Positions 25,042-31,866 of a stretch of 64,000 bases of DNA are shown one piece after another. The translations under genes were made by a program, and so were the position numbers. Source of the DNA: CAIKMD01 sp963702925 (GTDB lineage: Bacteria; Pseudomonadota; Alphaproteobacteria; ATCC43930; CGMCC-115725); NCBI GenBank assembly GCA_963702925.1, contig OY969771.1, forward strand, positions 1,116,001 through 1,180,000, read 5' to 3'. Numbering within the stretch: the stretch's first letter is position 1; each line of letters starts with the position of its first letter. Below the pieces are notes generated by a model. The model worked only from the letters and a program-made list of their open reading frames with translations. It was not told the origin of the DNA and searched no databases.

Positions 25042-27132
25042 CTAAGCGGCGCGGATCTCCGTCAGGAAGGTCGAGATCTGGCCGGTCAGGCTTTCGGCGC
25101 GTTGCGTAAGCTGACCGATCGTATCCGCCATGCGGGTCGAGGCTTCGCGCGATTGCGCCATCGCGGCCGTGACCTCGGACACCTTGTGCGTCACCGTATC
25201 GTTGCCCGCCGCCGCTTGCTGGATGTTGCGCGCGATTTCGGCGGTCGCGGCATTTTGCTGCTCGACGGCCGCAGCGACCTCGGTCGCGAGCTTGGTCGTG
25301 TCGGCGATCGTCGACGCGAGACGCTTCACGCGATTGACGGCGCTCTCGGTCTCGTTCTGGATGCGCGCGATCTGCGCCGCGATCTCGTCGGTCGCTTTGG
25401 AGGTCTGAGTCGCCAAGGTCTTGACCTCGGAGGCGACCACGGCGAAGCCCTTGCCGCTCTCGCCGGCACGCGCCGCCTCGATGGTCGCATTGAGGGCGAG
25501 AAGATTGGTTTGGCCGGCGATATTCTGGATCATGTCGACGACCGCGCCGATCTGCTGCGAGGCCTCGGCAAGCCCGCCGATTTCCTGCGACGCGTCATTC
25601 GCCATCTTCTCGGCCTCGGCCGAGATCGCGGCCGAGCGTTCGATACGCTGGCCGATCTCGGTGATCGAGCGCGACAATTCCTCGGCCGCGGCGGCAACGG
25701 ATTTGACGTTGGTCGCTGCTTGCTCGACCGCAGCGGCCACCGCCGAGGTCTGCTCTTCGACGCGTTGCGCGATCGTCGAGGAGGTACCGGCCTGATCGAG
25801 CATCGACCGCGTGGCGTCGTGGAACGAGTTGATGACGCTGCCGCTGGCGCGGTCGAATTCGCCCGTGGTGTTTTCGATACGCTCGGCGCGCGCCTGCCGT
25901 GCTTGGGTTTCGGCGGCGGTCGTCTCGGCAAGGCGCGTTGCATCGAGCGCGTTCTGCCGGAGCGTTTCGATCGCACGAGCCATCATGCCAATCTCGTCGC
26001 TGCGCTGGCGCGCCGGGATATCGACCTGATGGTCGCCTTGCGCCAGCTTGCCGATCACGCCGGTCAGCGCGGTCAGCGGCGACACGATGCGGCGCGTCAA
26101 AACCAAAATGATGACCGCGGCGCCGCCGACGATGAGCACCAGCGCGGCAATGGCGCCGATAAGCCCGAACATCGCGCTGCTCTTCTTGTCGGCCACGACC
26201 GAGCGTGCGACGGTGAAGGCGGTGTCGCGGATCTGCAGCGGCGCATTGATGCCCGCCAAATGGCGCTGCGTGAAATCGTCCTGGTAGGGATAGTCGCCAC
26301 CCACGCGTCCGGCCGCGACCACGGCACGGTAGACCATGTCGGAATCGCCATAGAATTTGTCATGCGCGGCCGCAACCGCGTTGCGCAACGCCGGGATGTC
26401 GCCGAGGCGCTTCGTGGTGGTTTCGATCGCCGCCCAGTTCATCTCCATGCGCATGTCGGCCGCTGCGAGCTTTTCGAGCTGATCGGCGTTCAAAGGCCGG
26501 TGTCCTTGCATCGGACCCAGATAAATGCTGGCGCGGCGCGAGCCGCCATCGCGCAAGGCCCAGCCGCGGCGCGCGAGCTCGATGAAGCCTGAGAGTTCGT
26601 TGTCGATGCTGGTGACGACCAGATCGACGTTGTCGGCGATGCGGTCGATGCGCGCGAAGAGTTCTTCGGTTGCGTCGCGGAATTTCTGGTTGAACGCGGC
26701 ATAAGCAGCGGCGTCGCGCTGGCTTGCCGGTCGGGCAATGAAGGTATCCGCCTCCGCACGCAGGCTTTGCAATTCGCTCTTTGCACTGTTGATTTCGGCA
26801 AGCTCGCCCGCCGCGCCCTGATAAGCGGAGGCGGAGATCGCCGCAATGCTCCGCTCGATCGCCGCGTCGGCTTCCTTTCGCCCCGCCGCGACCTTGGCGA
26901 CATCCTGATCGCTCGGCGTCGACTTGGGATCGAGCGGCTTGGTCATCTGTAGTCGCTCGAAAGTCAGTTTCTCCGGCACCAGCAGCACTTGGCTGATGAC
27001 GTCGATGGCCTCGGCGGCCTGGGTCGCCGTGCGGTATTGCGCCACGGCATCGATGACCAGCTTCAGCGCGGCGCATGCCGCAAGCAGGCTGATGGCGGAC
27101 ATGCAAACGAGGAAGAATGTGCGAACTCGCAT
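25042..27132 (-). CDS. Methyl-accepting chemotaxis protein
   Basis: Chemoreceptor, 696 residues. Transmembrane helix 1 at about 5-28, a long helical periplasmic sensor, a second transmembrane segment near 320-345, then a HAMP domain (ILVLTRRIVSPLTALTGVIGKLAQGDHQVDIPARQRSDEIGMMARAIETLRQ). The signalling domain has the invariant hairpin NLLALNATIEAARAGESGKGFAVVASEVKTLA. It is a single gene with no che genes in the window, so the adaptor and kinase are encoded elsewhere. The sensed ligand is unknown. Confidence 0.93.
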   Translation of the reverse strand: MRVRTFFLVCMSAISLLAACAALKLVIDAVAQYRTATQAAEAIDVISQVLLVPEKLTFERLQMTKPLDPKSTPSDQDVAKVAAGRKEADAAIERSIAAISASAYQGAAGELAEINSAKSELQSLRAEADTFIARPASQRDAAAYAAFNQKFRDATEELFARIDRIADNVDLVVTSIDNELSGFIELARRGWALRDGGSRRASIYLGPMQGHRPLNADQLEKLAAADMRMEMNWAAIETTTKRLGDIPALRNAVAAAHDKFYGDSDMVYRAVVAAGRVGGDYPYQDDFTQRHLAGINAPLQIRDTAFTVARSVVADKKSSAMFGLIGAIAALVLIVGGAAVIILVLTRRIVSPLTALTGVIGKLAQGDHQVDIPARQRSDEIGMMARAIETLRQNALDATRLAETTAAETQARQARAERIENTTGEFDRASGSVINSFHDATRSMLDQAGTSSTIAQRVEEQTSAVAAAVEQAATNVKSVAAAAEELSRSITEIGQRIERSAAISAEAEKMANDASQEIGGLAEASQQIGAVVDMIQNIAGQTNLLALNATIEAARAGESGKGFAVVASEVKTLATQTSKATDEIAAQIARIQNETESAVNRVKRLASTIADTTKLATEVAAAVEQQNAATAEIARNIQQAAAGNDTVTHKVSEVTAAMAQSREASTRMADTIGQLTQRAESLTGQISTFLTEIRAA

Positions 27133-27341
27133 CGGTGCGGCCTCAACTCTGGCGATCTAAATCTATCTGAAATTGAGACACGCGGCGTTTAATACACCCT
27201 TAAGCCGTGATTTCACGCCGTCGGGTGCGACGCTATATCCGCCTGGCGATCGCAGACGAATGCCGTGTCTTGGTTAATGCGCGCAAACCCTGCGCGGCGT
27301 TAGCGGAGAAATGAAAGCGGTGTCCGACGGGCGCGCGAGCG

Positions 27342-27581
27342 TTACAACTCGACCATGGCCCAAAGATTGGGGTCGTTAAGCGCCGAGATCGCAACGGTTC
27401 GCGTCGTCATGCCGCCGACTTCCTGCATGATCACGTGACGCAGATCGGACCTGCCATCGACGATGCGAATGAGCTTCCATTCTTGCCAAGTCTGCCGGGG
27501 AAGCCCCGCGAGCGCCTTCAGGTAGGTGTTTCCGACCTCGTGACCGCGTTTTTGCGCTCGTTTTGCCGCTGAACCAAACAT
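27342..27581 (-). CDS. Small hypothetical protein
   Basis: A 79-residue protein, MFGSAAKRAQKRGHEVGNTYLKALAGLPRQTW..., preceded by an AGAGG-like site. No signal peptide and no family recognised; the composition is protein-like and codon use resembles its neighbours. Function unknown. It stands in front of the B12-radical SAM gene on the same strand. Confidence 0.5.
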   Translation of the reverse strand: MFGSAAKRAQKRGHEVGNTYLKALAGLPRQTWQEWKLIRIVDGRSDLRHVIMQEVGGMTTRTVAISALNDPNLWAMVEL

Positions 27582-27690
27582 CGGAACCTCTGTCCGTAAG
27601 AGTGAGGCTTACTCTCTTATACCGGCGCATTCGTAAACAAATCGTGGGGATGTGGCGGTGGCGTGCTGCGACACCGCGACGCTGCTTGCG

Positions 27691-29259
27691 TTACGACACG
27701 CGCTCTTCGGCCGCCAGTGCCGGCACGATCGCAGCAGCCCGTGCCGGCGCACCGGCTTCCAGTTGATCTAACGCGCGCGCGAGAAGCTCCATCGTCGTTC
27801 GCCCGATATAGTCGCTCGCCGGGTTGGTCTGCGCCGTGGCATCAAGATAGGCGCGGCCGATGATCGGACCGAGCGGCGCCGGATTGTACAGTAGCTTCTT
27901 GATCAGGAAGGGGTTCCAGGTCAGCGGATTGTAGTTGGGCTTGAGGTAGCCTTGGCGGATCAGCAGCTTTTCGACCGGCGTTCCCGGCTGCACGCCGATG
28001 AAGAAGATGAACGGCAACACCATGTCCCGGCCGAACAGGGCATAGAGCTCCTTGATCTTCTCGATCGTCATGCGCAGCGTCTGCACGCTTTCGCCCGGCG
28101 CGTTCAGCGGCAGGTAGAGCTTGATCTTCTGGGTCGTATGTCCGTTCGCCTTCAGCATACGAAACGCGTCCATCTGCTGCTCGAGCGAGTAGCCAAGGGT
28201 CAGGCAATCGACCATTTCCTGTGAGCCGGTGAAGGACAGATCGACGCTGTCCATGCCGCTCGCCCACATCTTTCGCGCCAACTCGGGCGTCAGGTGGTTC
28301 AAGCGCAGATAGCCGGACCAGGTCACTGCAAGCTGCCGCGCCAACATTTCGTCGAGAATTTGCTCGACGTGCCGCGTACTTTTCATGGTCGAGCAGAATT
28401 GGGCATCGGTGAACCAGATTCGGCGCACGCCATAGTGCCGGTTCAGCATCTCGATTTCGCGCGCCACCTCGGCTGGGTCGCGATAGCGCTGGCGGTGCCC
28501 CTCGATCTGGTTGTACAGGCAGAAATGGCATTGGAACGGGCAGCCGCGTTTGGTGTGCACGCCGATGGTGCCGCCGAGATAAGTGGTGAAATCGGGAAAG
28601 ATCGAGGCGATATAAGGGAAATCGACCGCGGTCAGGCGTTGCAGATCGAAGGTTTCGGCACGTTCGCGATGGCTGATCGCGCCCGCATGATCCTTGTACC
28701 AAATCTCTCCGGCCGGCGCGGTAAATCCGTCGACGATCGACACCATCGCGTCCTCGCCCTCGCCCGCGACGACGATCGTATCGGTCGGGCAATGCCCCAC
28801 GACCCAGCGCGCAAAGATCGATACCGCCGTGCCGCCGACGACGATACGCGTTGTCGGCAGCAGCCGGCGCACCAGGCGGAAATAGCCGAGATTCGTGAGC
28901 CGGGCGCCGACATAGCCGCCGAGGATGCGGATGGCATCGCGTACCGCGGTGATGCGGTGGCGCAGGCTCCCCGAGTGATCGTAGTTCATGACGACGCCCA
29001 ACGCATCGTCTTCCGGATGGGGTCCGAAGGACTGCATGTTGCGCCAGGAAAATGCCACCACATCGGGCTGCAGGCGGTGGAGATGATCTTTCAGTACCGC
29101 CTTACGGTGGGCGGGAGCGACGAGCGCGAGATCGAGGATGTGCTGCGCGACCTCCGGCCTTTGCTTGTGCACGTGATCGGCAACATAGACCACGCCGCCC
29201 GGGTAGATTTTCCAACACGGCAGCCGAACATAAAGAACCGAGCGGGCTGCCTTCGACAT
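27691..29259 (-). CDS. B12-binding-domain radical SAM protein, class B methyltransferase-like
   Basis: A 522-residue protein with an N-terminal cobalamin-binding-like domain (about 1-190, with VVAFSWRNMQSFGPHPE and IVVGGTAVSIFARW) and a radical SAM core. The [4Fe-4S] motif CxxxCxxC is at Cys240, Cys244, Cys247 (RGCPFQCHFC). Class B radical SAM enzymes of this build methylate unreactive carbon or phosphorus centres. The ATG at 29259 follows GGAGAG with an eight-base spacer; an upstream extension is rejected. The SFSWR-type motif at about 70 recalls tryptophan- and P-methyltransferases, but the substrate cannot be assigned and no biosynthetic genes adjoin. A perfect FNR-type box lies about 120 bp upstream of the start. 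Confidence 0.85.
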   Translation of the reverse strand: MSKAARSVLYVRLPCWKIYPGGVVYVADHVHKQRPEVAQHILDLALVAPAHRKAVLKDHLHRLQPDVVAFSWRNMQSFGPHPEDDALGVVMNYDHSGSLRHRITAVRDAIRILGGYVGARLTNLGYFRLVRRLLPTTRIVVGGTAVSIFARWVVGHCPTDTIVVAGEGEDAMVSIVDGFTAPAGEIWYKDHAGAISHRERAETFDLQRLTAVDFPYIASIFPDFTTYLGGTIGVHTKRGCPFQCHFCLYNQIEGHRQRYRDPAEVAREIEMLNRHYGVRRIWFTDAQFCSTMKSTRHVEQILDEMLARQLAVTWSGYLRLNHLTPELARKMWASGMDSVDLSFTGSQEMVDCLTLGYSLEQQMDAFRMLKANGHTTQKIKLYLPLNAPGESVQTLRMTIEKIKELYALFGRDMVLPFIFFIGVQPGTPVEKLLIRQGYLKPNYNPLTWNPFLIKKLLYNPAPLGPIIGRAYLDATAQTNPASDYIGRTTMELLARALDQLEAGAPARAAAIVPALAAEERVS

Positions 29260-29377
29260 CACATCTACTCTCCACAAACCCACGAGGACGCCGATCGCCG
29301 TCGCGCGCCGGCCCGGACGCATCCATCAATCCGGGCCGATCTGCGCGCCAATCAATCACACCCGCCGCCAAGCCACA

Positions 29378-29391
29378 TTGATTTCGATCAA
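29378..29391. promoter_or_regulatory. FNR/FixK-type box
   Basis: TTGATTTCGATCAA, a perfect match to TTGAT-N4-ATCAA. It lies about 120 bp upstream of the minus-strand radical SAM start, and 335 bp upstream of glnB, so the radical SAM gene is the likelier target. Confidence 0.6.
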
Positions 29392-29443
29392 GGCAACCGA
29401 AAGACGGCCAAGACGGTCCCCTTGACGGCCAGCCTTAGGTCGG

Positions 29444-29462
29444 TTGCACAGGAATTGTGCAA
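29444..29462. promoter_or_regulatory. NtrC-type binding palindrome
   Basis: TTGCACAGGAATTGTGCAA: seven-base arms around five bases. The inner 17 bases fit the NtrC pattern TGCAC-N7-GTGCA. It sits 22 bp before a sigma-54-like promoter, which supports nitrogen control. Confidence 0.55.
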
Positions 29463-29484
29463 TTGGTGAAGTGAGCCCTCCGCT

Positions 29485-29500
29485 TCGCACTTTTTTTGCA
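29485..29500 (+). promoter_or_regulatory. Sigma-54-like promoter of glnB
   Basis: TCGCAC-N5-TTGCA, one mismatch from the TGGCAC-N5-TTGCA consensus with the correct spacing. It points toward glnB and has the NtrC-type palindrome just upstream. Confidence 0.55.
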
Positions 29501-29725
29501 CGATCAACGAACGACGCAGTTGAGCCGGCTTTATCGCCGAAAGCGGATAGGCTACGCTGACCGTAACAACTCAGGCGGTGGCGGGCGCCGCCAGCCTATG
29601 CGCTCTAGCATCTGACAGCGGGATCGCTCTCGCTGGCAAGTACCGTCGAGAGTTCGCGAAGAACTCCGCCGCATCGACCGAATGGCCAGCGTCTCATTCA
29701 CATTCACAGAGAAAGAGAAGCACAC

Positions 29726-30064
29726 ATGAAAAAAGTCGAAGCGATCATCAAACCATTCCAGCTCGACGCCGTGAAGCAAGCCCTCCATGACGTGGGAATT
29801 CAAGGCATCACCGTCACGGAGGCCAAAGGCTTCGGACGGCAGAAGGGCCATACCGAACACTACCGGGGAGCGGAATACGTCGTCGAATTTCAACCCAAAG
29901 TCAAAGTCGAAGTCGTCATGGACGATGCCTTGGTCGAGCGCGCAGCGGAGGCCATCGAGCATGCGGCCAAAACGGGCGAAATCGGCGACGGAAAGATCTT
30001 CGTGACCACGATCGAGCATGCGGTCCGCATTCGCACCGGCGAAACGGGACTCGACGCCGTCTAG
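29726..30064 (+). CDS. glnB: P-II nitrogen regulatory protein (GlnB/GlnK)
   Basis: P-II signal protein, 112 residues, standard length. It starts MKKVEAIIKPFQLDAVKQAL; the T-loop has the uridylylation site Tyr51 in HYRGAEYVVEF; and the conserved G-D-G-K-I-F block is at the C-terminal side. It reads 2-oxoglutarate, ATP/ADP and nitrogen status and regulates partners such as GlnE, NtrB or AmtB. It is not followed by glnA or amtB here; instead the tRNA-derived island begins about 110 bp downstream. glnB versus glnK cannot be settled from sequence alone. Confidence 0.93.
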   Translation: MKKVEAIIKPFQLDAVKQALHDVGIQGITVTEAKGFGRQKGHTEHYRGAEYVVEFQPKVKVEVVMDDALVERAAEAIEHAAKTGEIGDGKIFVTTIEHAVRIRTGETGLDAV

Positions 30065-30172
30065 CTGTTCTGCGATTGCCCGCGGGACGACAACGCGATC
30101 GGGTTGCGCTTGAGTGTTTCAACTCCGCAATCGCGCCGCGTCCGATCAGACAGGCGGCTACCAAGCTAACGA

Positions 30173-30217
30173 TGGTAGCGGGGGAGGGACTTGAACCCCC
30201 GACCTTGGGATTATGAT
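30173..30217 (-). repeat. Duplicated 3' part of tRNA-Met (attachment-site copy)
   Basis: 45 bases identical to 31492-31536, the 3' part of the intact tRNA-Met gene through the anticodon loop, in the same orientation. The tRNA's 5' half is missing here, so this is not a functional tRNA but the far-end duplicate left by tRNA-targeted integration. Confidence 0.85.
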
Positions 30218-30264
30218 GTCGCTATCGTTCCCGAGCTAAGCCTCTGTAATACCACAAGAGATGC

Positions 30265-30298
30265 GCGTTTCCGTCCCGGTTCTTTGGGACGGAAACGC
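30265..30298. repeat. Perfect 13-bp hairpin near the left end of the island
   Basis: GCGTTTCCGTCCC at 30265-30277 and its exact complement at 30286-30298, with an eight-base loop. No T-run follows on either side, so it is not a standard terminator; an RNA structure, operator or recombination site is possible. Confidence 0.65.
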
Positions 30299-30362
30299 AC
30301 AAACTGGGTCAACGCCGGGTGCGCGATTGGCACAGCAACATCTTGTGCAAGAGGATTATTTG

Positions 30363-31436
30363 ATGGGACGTCCAATCTGCCAGACCTACCTCGCCAGGAA
30401 CGAGGAAATTCGAAAAGAGTACGTCGCTAACAGTGCGCCGCTCGGTGAGCTACGTGATCGATACGGTCTTACCAAGGTGAGGTTGCGCGCGATCCTCGAA
30501 AGACAGGGAGTGGAATTGCGACAGGAGCGACGGTCAAGTCGGCTGCATCGCCGTCCGAGGAACAACATCTGCGTCGCGATCGGTGCGCGTCTCCATGGTG
30601 ACCGGATGAAGCGGAACTGCACGGTGGCAGAGTATGCACTGCACATCGGCCTCAGTGAGGCTCGCCTCGGTGAGGCGTTTCAAGGTCTCTATGACTGGCG
30701 GCTTATGGAATTAGTGCGGGTCCGCTGCAGCTCTCGATATCTCGCTCGAGGCATTAACCCGAACGTCAACGTTATGACGCAGCCGGTTAGACGTTTGAAT
30801 GGTAGGCGGATGGGGGGTGGGATAAAACACCCCGCCCCTCACCCGTGTTGTATCCAAAGATATCAAGCGATGCGTAGCTCGCTCACGGATACGACCTGTT
30901 TGATGATTTCTCCGTCGATCCGCCAAAACAGAGTGTTTTCATTGGCATGCGTCGCGAGACGGATCAGATCTGCGTCACCAGCAATAGCAGCCATGAGTGC
31001 AACTTTCTCTCGACTGATTAGCTCAGCTGCAGGATCGGGACGAAGGTTAGCGATGAGGGCGAGAACCTCTGAGACCTGCAGTTTGAGGTCCAACAAGTCG
31101 AAAGATGAGTCCAATTTGTTGTCGTTAGTCATTCGTGCGCACTCCTTTAAATCGATGAGATCCATCCGTGCGCCGATCTCGTCGATCGGCGCGCTGATTG
31201 CACAGACAATCAGCGCGCCACACCTACACCTCTTCGGATTCCATAATCGAAGTCCAAAGAGTTCTATGACGTCAGCGAACCATTTTTCTCGGAAGCGAGG
31301 CCGGGTCCGGAAAACAGCTGGGCAGGTTTTGTTCTTCTGTTCTGACACAGTGTCAAACTCGCGTAACATGCTGTTTTCAGTCGCACAACCGGACGAATTC
31401 GACGGCGACTGTGTCAGTATGGATTGGAGGGTCTGA
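30363..31436 (+). CDS. Helix-turn-helix-like protein of the island; C-terminal half doubtful
   Basis: The ATG at 30363 follows AGAGGA. The first 145 or so codons look like protein, and residues 15-45 (IRKEYVANSAPLGELRDRYGLTKVRLRAILERQG) read like a transposase- or phage-type helix-turn-helix. After about position 30800 the sequence turns Ser/Arg/Ala-rich and overlaps the better-supported minus-strand gene and a hairpin that could end transcription. In another frame a stop occurs near 30799, so a frameshift may have removed the native stop. The 357-residue length is therefore suspect. No family assigned. Confidence 0.4.
   Translation: MGRPICQTYLARNEEIRKEYVANSAPLGELRDRYGLTKVRLRAILERQGVELRQERRSSRLHRRPRNNICVAIGARLHGDRMKRNCTVAEYALHIGLSEARLGEAFQGLYDWRLMELVRVRCSSRYLARGINPNVNVMTQPVRRLNGRRMGGGIKHPAPHPCCIQRYQAMRSSLTDTTCLMISPSIRQNRVFSLACVARRIRSASPAIAAMSATFSRLISSAAGSGRRLAMRARTSETCSLRSNKSKDESNLLSLVIRAHSFKSMRSIRAPISSIGALIAQTISAPHLHLFGFHNRSPKSSMTSANHFSRKRGRVRKTAGQVLFFCSDTVSNSRNMLFSVAQPDEFDGDCVSMDWRV
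30815..30834. terminator. Possible hairpin terminator between converging island genes
   Basis: GGGGTG at 30815-30820 pairs with CACCCC at 30829-30834 around eight A/T-rich bases. It lies where the plus- and minus-strand genes of the island would meet. There is no long T-run, so the call is tentative. Confidence 0.35.
30863..31132 (-). CDS. Small acidic hypothetical protein of the island
   Basis: An 89-residue, mostly helical, acidic protein from ATG 31132, MTNDNKLDSSFDLLDLKLQVSEVLALIANLRPDPA... ending VSVSELRIA. A strong AAAGGAG site lies ten bases before the ATG. The frame stays open upstream to an ATG at 31369 (168 residues), but that extension crosses two stem-loops and is less protein-like, so the short form is preferred. 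No family recognised; low G+C like the rest of the island. Confidence 0.55.
   Translation of the reverse strand: MTNDNKLDSSFDLLDLKLQVSEVLALIANLRPDPAAELISREKVALMAAIAGDADLIRLATHANENTLFWRIDGEIIKQVVSVSELRIA
31170..31219 (-). promoter_or_regulatory. Two overlapping stem-loops in the leader of the small island gene
   Basis: Hairpin A pairs 31188-31200 with 31207-31219 (13 perfect base pairs, GGCGCGCTGATTG arm). Hairpin B pairs 31170-31177 with 31185-31192 (GCGCCGAT arm). They share 31188-31192, so they cannot form together. Located 38-87 bases upstream of ATG 31132. Confidence 0.5.
31343..31355. promoter_or_regulatory. TGACAC dyad, possible operator or recombinase arm site
   Basis: TGACACAGTGTCA is a perfect palindrome around one base. 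A matching half-site (CTGTGTCA) lies at 31409-31416. Both are inside the island near its right end. Confidence 0.4.
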
Positions 31437-31455
31437 TGCGAATCTGACCCTTTTT
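31428..31455 (+). terminator. Intrinsic terminator at the right end of the island
   Basis: AGGGTC at 31428-31433 pairs with GACCCT at 31446-31451, followed by a T-run. It points to the plus strand and stops transcription from the island before the antisense tRNA gene. Confidence 0.5.
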
Positions 31456-31491
31456 ATTCTCTAACTTCCGTGGGGTTACAAGGCCTTAGAT

Positions 31492-31568
31492 TGGTAGCGG
31501 GGGAGGGACTTGAACCCCCGACCTTGGGATTATGATTCCCCTGCTCTAACCAGCTGAGCTACCCCGCC
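31492..31568 (-). tRNA. tRNA-Met (anticodon CAU), intact
   Basis: 77 bases including an encoded CCA. Acceptor stem pairs GGCGGGG with CCCCGCT (one G-U), the D-arm reads GCTC...GAGC, the anticodon loop ATCATAA gives CAU, and the T-loop reads TTCAAGT. The acceptor fits elongator tRNA-Met better than tRNA-Ile2(CAU). One mismatch (G-A) closes the anticodon stem. Its 3' 45 bases are duplicated at 30173-30217. Confidence 0.92.
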
Positions 31569-31866
31569 ACCGGGAGGTCGCAGCATATAGGAAGGGCCGC
31601 TCGGGCCGTCAAGCGTCCGGCCGGGGCCGCCTTTGCGTTATCCTGGTCGGCCTCGGGAACACGCTTAAGTAGTTCTACGTATTCATATGCCCTTTGGACG
31701 TGTATTTATGTTCTATTTAGAGATAGATGTGCAACTTCCTCTCTCGGAGCGAGAGTGTATAGCGATGAACAGACACACTGTTTAAGCGCATAACATAACC
31801 TCGCCCGCCGAGATCCGCGCGAGCACGCAGCGCGGAGCGGTCAACCCGTTGGTGGAAGGGCAGAGC

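Larger units (their letters stand above)
29260..29725. other. Divergent regulatory region between the radical SAM gene and glnB
   Basis: 466 bp with three recognisable control sites: an FNR-type box, an NtrC-type palindrome and a sigma-54 promoter, each listed separately. No gene is supported. The sigma-54 site would give a leader of about 215 bases before the P-II start. Confidence 0.6.
30173..31536. mobile_element. tRNA-Met-bounded mini-island of about 1.3 kb
   Basis: Region between two 45-bp direct repeats, one being the 3' part of the intact tRNA-Met gene. One repeat plus the interior is 1,319 bp. It holds a helix-turn-helix-like gene, a small minus-strand gene, three strong inverted repeats and a TGACAC dyad, and is lower in G+C than its surroundings (45% by count for 31081-31140). 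There is no integrase gene. It resembles a mini-satellite or a decayed genomic island. Confidence 0.7.

Noticed and set aside
30261..30362. Upstream extension of the island's helix-turn-helix gene
   Set aside because: It crosses the 13-bp hairpin at 30265-30298 and lacks a ribosome site; the ATG at 30363 has AGAGGA in front.
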